7,803 bases of DNA from Verrucomicrobiota bacterium (GTDB taxonomy: Bacteria; Verrucomicrobiota; Kiritimatiellia; CAIQIC01; Lenti-01): positions 1 through 7,803 of the forward strand of contig DMJA01000196.1 in assembly GCA_003451935.1 (NCBI GenBank), given 5' to 3'. The translations under genes and the position numbers were made by a program. Of the stretch, positions 6,319 through 7,803 are shown piece after piece. The notes beneath the pieces are model-generated. The model was not told the origin of the DNA, did no database searches, and saw only the letters and a program-made list of their open reading frames with translations. Every line of letters starts with the position of its first letter. Position 1 is the first letter of the stretch.

Positions 6319-6627
6319 ATGAACTCAACCCAAGCCAAAGCCCAAGCCGCCATTTTGAAAGCCCTCGGACACCCTATCCGCGTCCAAATGCTGGACGCGC
6401 TCAGCCGGGGGGATCGATGCGTCAACGACCTCCGCATCCTCGCGACGGTCTGCCAAGCCAACGTTTCGCGCCATCTCGCCTGTCTCAAGCGGGCCGGTCT
6501 CGTGACTGAGCGACGGGTCGGCCCCCGGGTGATCCACCACCTCGCCTGTCCGGGCATGTTGCAGGCGCTCAAATGCGCCGAAGATGCCGCCCAAGGGGCC
6601 AAAAAGCGACGCGACAACGAGGGCTGA
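6319..6627 (+). CDS. ArsR/SmtB-family winged-helix regulator, cysteine-rich
   Basis: A 102-residue DNA-binding repressor-type protein. It opens with ILKALGHPIRVQMLDALSRG (12-31), the typical first helices of the family. The recognition helix region is about 44-60 (CQANVSRHLACLKRAGL), and the wing is RRVGPRVIHHL (65-75). Cysteines are C34 (GDRCVNDL, at the helix position where ArsR-type sensors carry metal-binding Cys), C45, C55, C77 and C86. C34 with C77/C86 could form a metal or thiol sensing site; the ligand cannot be named from sequence. The start at 6319 is chosen because the fold begins there and the operator-like palindrome ends 9 bases upstream. An open extension back to 6097 overlaps asd and its terminator and is not credible. 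No efflux, oxidoreductase or other target gene lies beside it; the next gene converges on it. Confidence 0.9.
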   Translation: MNSTQAKAQAAILKALGHPIRVQMLDALSRGDRCVNDLRILATVCQANVSRHLACLKRAGLVTERRVGPRVIHHLACPGMLQALKCAEDAAQGAKKRRDNEG

Positions 6628-6680
6628 ACCTCCTCTGCGCCCGGGAAGCCGGCGCTCGCCCCCCCTCCCTCTTGGCCCAT

Positions 6681-6725
6681 AAAAAGTTTCCACGCCGTGG
6701 AAGCTTTCTTTCCACGGCGTGGAAA
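6681..6725 (-). terminator. Intrinsic terminator of the serA-type gene, built from two odd palindromes
   Basis: A perfect 16-bp inverted repeat (6687-6702 against 6710-6725) closes a 7-base loop. On the minus strand the stem is followed by C and then TTTTT (6685-6681), the layout of an intrinsic terminator 31 bases beyond the serA stop. On the plus strand no T-run follows, so any effect on the convergent regulator gene would depend on the stem alone. Each arm is itself a palindrome: TTCCACG-C-CGTGGAA (6688-6702) and TTCCACG-G-CGTGGAA (6710-6724). Confidence 0.75.
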
Positions 6726-6755
6726 ACCCGTAACGCCGGATGGCCGGAACCGCTT

Positions 6756-7694
6756 CTACTTGCGGTTCACCACGGCGGCGGTGATTCCCTTGTCGTCGAG
6801 GTCAATCAGCTCTTTCGCGGCCAGTTCGGCGGCCTTGTAGTTGGCTTCGCGCGTGCTGGCGCCCAAGTGCGGCACCATGATGTCGGCAATGTCCGCGACG
6901 CTCTTGGGGCCTTCTTCGTCCTTGGCATAGACATCGTTCAGGAAACGGATCTTCCTCTCGGCCTTGACGGCGCGCAAGTCCGCCTCGTTGACGATGCCCG
7001 CGCGCGCGCAGTTGACCAGGGTGGCGCCTTCCTTCATCTGGCCAAGGAGGACGCGGTTGACCATTCCCTTGGTCTCGGCGTTCTCGGGCAGATGCAGGGA
7101 AACGTAGTCCGACTGGGCGAACAGCTCGGGCAACGAAACCAGTTGGATGCCCAAGGCCTTGGCCTGCTCGGGCGTGGCGAACGGGTCATAGCCGAGCAGC
7201 TTCGGTTCGAAGCCGGAAAGCCGCTTGGCCACAAGGCGGCCGATGTAGCCGAGCCCCACGATGCCCACCGTCTTTCCGGTGATCTCGGTGCCCATGAACG
7301 CGGTCTTCTCCCACTTGCCGGCGCGGCAGGAGGCGTCGGCGGGAATGAGCTTGCGCGCATCGGCCAGCATCAGGGCGACGACTTCCTCGGCGACGCCGTT
7401 GGAGTTGGCGCCGGGGGTGTTCATCACATCCACGCCCTTCGCGCGGGCATGGACGATGTCGATCGTGTTGTAGCCGGCGCCGGCGCGGACGACGACCTTC
7501 AGCGCGGGAGCCGCGTCGATGATCTCCGCCGTCACCTTCTCGCTGCGCACGATCAGCGCGTGCAGATCGGGATTCTCCTTCGCGAACTGCAGGATGTCCG
7601 CCTTCGGAATCTGCGTCACCGTGTAGCCGCCATGGGCCTCCAGGATCTTCTTGGCCACCGAATCCAGCGCAGTCGGGATCAATACCTTTTTCAT
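6756..7694 (-). CDS. serA: D-3-phosphoglycerate dehydrogenase-like 2-hydroxyacid dehydrogenase, short form
   Basis: Probably oxidises 3-phosphoglycerate to 3-phosphohydroxypyruvate with NAD, the first step of serine synthesis. The 312 residues comprise a substrate domain in two parts and a central Rossmann domain. VRAGAGYNTID lies at 69-79, the dinucleotide motif GIVGLGYIG at 144-152, and D170 after it favours NAD over NADP. Catalytic Arg is R231 (NCARAGIV) and catalytic His is H276 (PHLGAST). The catalytic Glu position aligns with D259, next to E260/E261, and the loop to the His is shorter than in E. coli SerA. No C-terminal ACT or intervening domain is present (E. coli SerA has about 410 residues), so serine feedback by an ACT domain is not expected. 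ATG at 7694 is preferred over 7709 because AAAGGA lies at a proper distance before it. A related 2-hydroxyacid dehydrogenase (for example glyoxylate/hydroxypyruvate reductase) is the alternative. Confidence 0.85.
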   Translation of the reverse strand: MKKVLIPTALDSVAKKILEAHGGYTVTQIPKADILQFAKENPDLHALIVRSEKVTAEIIDAAPALKVVVRAGAGYNTIDIVHARAKGVDVMNTPGANSNGVAEEVVALMLADARKLIPADASCRAGKWEKTAFMGTEITGKTVGIVGLGYIGRLVAKRLSGFEPKLLGYDPFATPEQAKALGIQLVSLPELFAQSDYVSLHLPENAETKGMVNRVLLGQMKEGATLVNCARAGIVNEADLRAVKAERKIRFLNDVYAKDEEGPKSVADIADIMVPHLGASTREANYKAAELAAKELIDLDDKGITAAVVNRK

Positions 7695-7736
7695 TTCTTT
7701 TCCTTTCATCGTTCCAAATCTGAATTGAACGCCCGC

Positions 7737-7765
7737 ACTTTATCTTCCCCGGATTCCGCGTGCAA
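7737..7765 (-). promoter_or_regulatory. Candidate promoter of the serA-type gene
   Basis: On the minus strand TTGCAC (7765-7760) is followed by GATAAAGT (7744-7737). TAAAGT gives a 17-base spacer and GATAAA a 15-base spacer, each matching 4 of 6 -10 consensus bases. Transcription would start near 7730, leaving a leader of about 36 nt with the AAAGGA ribosome binding site. The bases from 7766 to the window end show no feature I can support. Confidence 0.35.
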
Positions 7766-7803
7766 GTCCTTCCCAAGGCCCCAGGGTCTTTTGTTTCATC
7801 GGC

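Overview
The window is GC-rich bacterial chromosome carrying mostly amino-acid biosynthesis genes. It suggests a member of the Verrucomicrobiota/Kiritimatiellota (PVC) side of the tree. That placement is inference. It rests on a secreted OB-fold plus DUF4034-like protein, a LeuB with a GGSAPKY cofactor loop, and several short intergenic repeats of types I associate with those genomes (ATCCTGTCC units, a GGACGGCTCG odd palindrome, degenerate CGCAGAG units). I see no rRNA, tRNA, CRISPR array, transposase or phage gene.

Layout. From the left edge to 2192 on the minus strand lies the N-terminal part (730 codons) of cobalamin-dependent methionine synthase, metH, cut by the window edge just after the DxHxxG cobalamin motif. 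Upstream of it on the same strand (2406-3770) is a secreted protein of unknown function. A divergent intergenic region separates that gene from a plus-strand pair, leuB (3956-5020) and asd (5144-6163), whose 123-bp gap is largely repeat sequence. asd ends at a strong intrinsic terminator (6184-6216). Next on the plus strand is a small cysteine-rich ArsR/SmtB regulator (6319-6627) preceded by a perfect 22-bp palindrome, a likely operator. Converging on it is a minus-strand short D-3-phosphoglycerate dehydrogenase (serA type, 6756-7694) with its own terminator at 6681-6725.

How the genes fit together. Asd sits at the branch of the aspartate pathway that supplies Lys, Thr and Met. MetH makes the last step of Met synthesis, LeuB oxidises 3-isopropylmalate in Leu synthesis, and SerA starts Ser synthesis, which also feeds one-carbon units into the folate pool that MetH draws on. 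leuB next to asd is a known arrangement (for example leuCDB-asd in Pseudomonas). The ArsR gene and the DUF4034-like gene have no visible functional link to these enzymes.

I found no convincing undescribed multi-gene system here. The points most worth a second look are the regulator with its palindrome, the nested palindromes behind serA, the composite repeat that supplies the asd ribosome binding site, and the NADP-like loop in LeuB.
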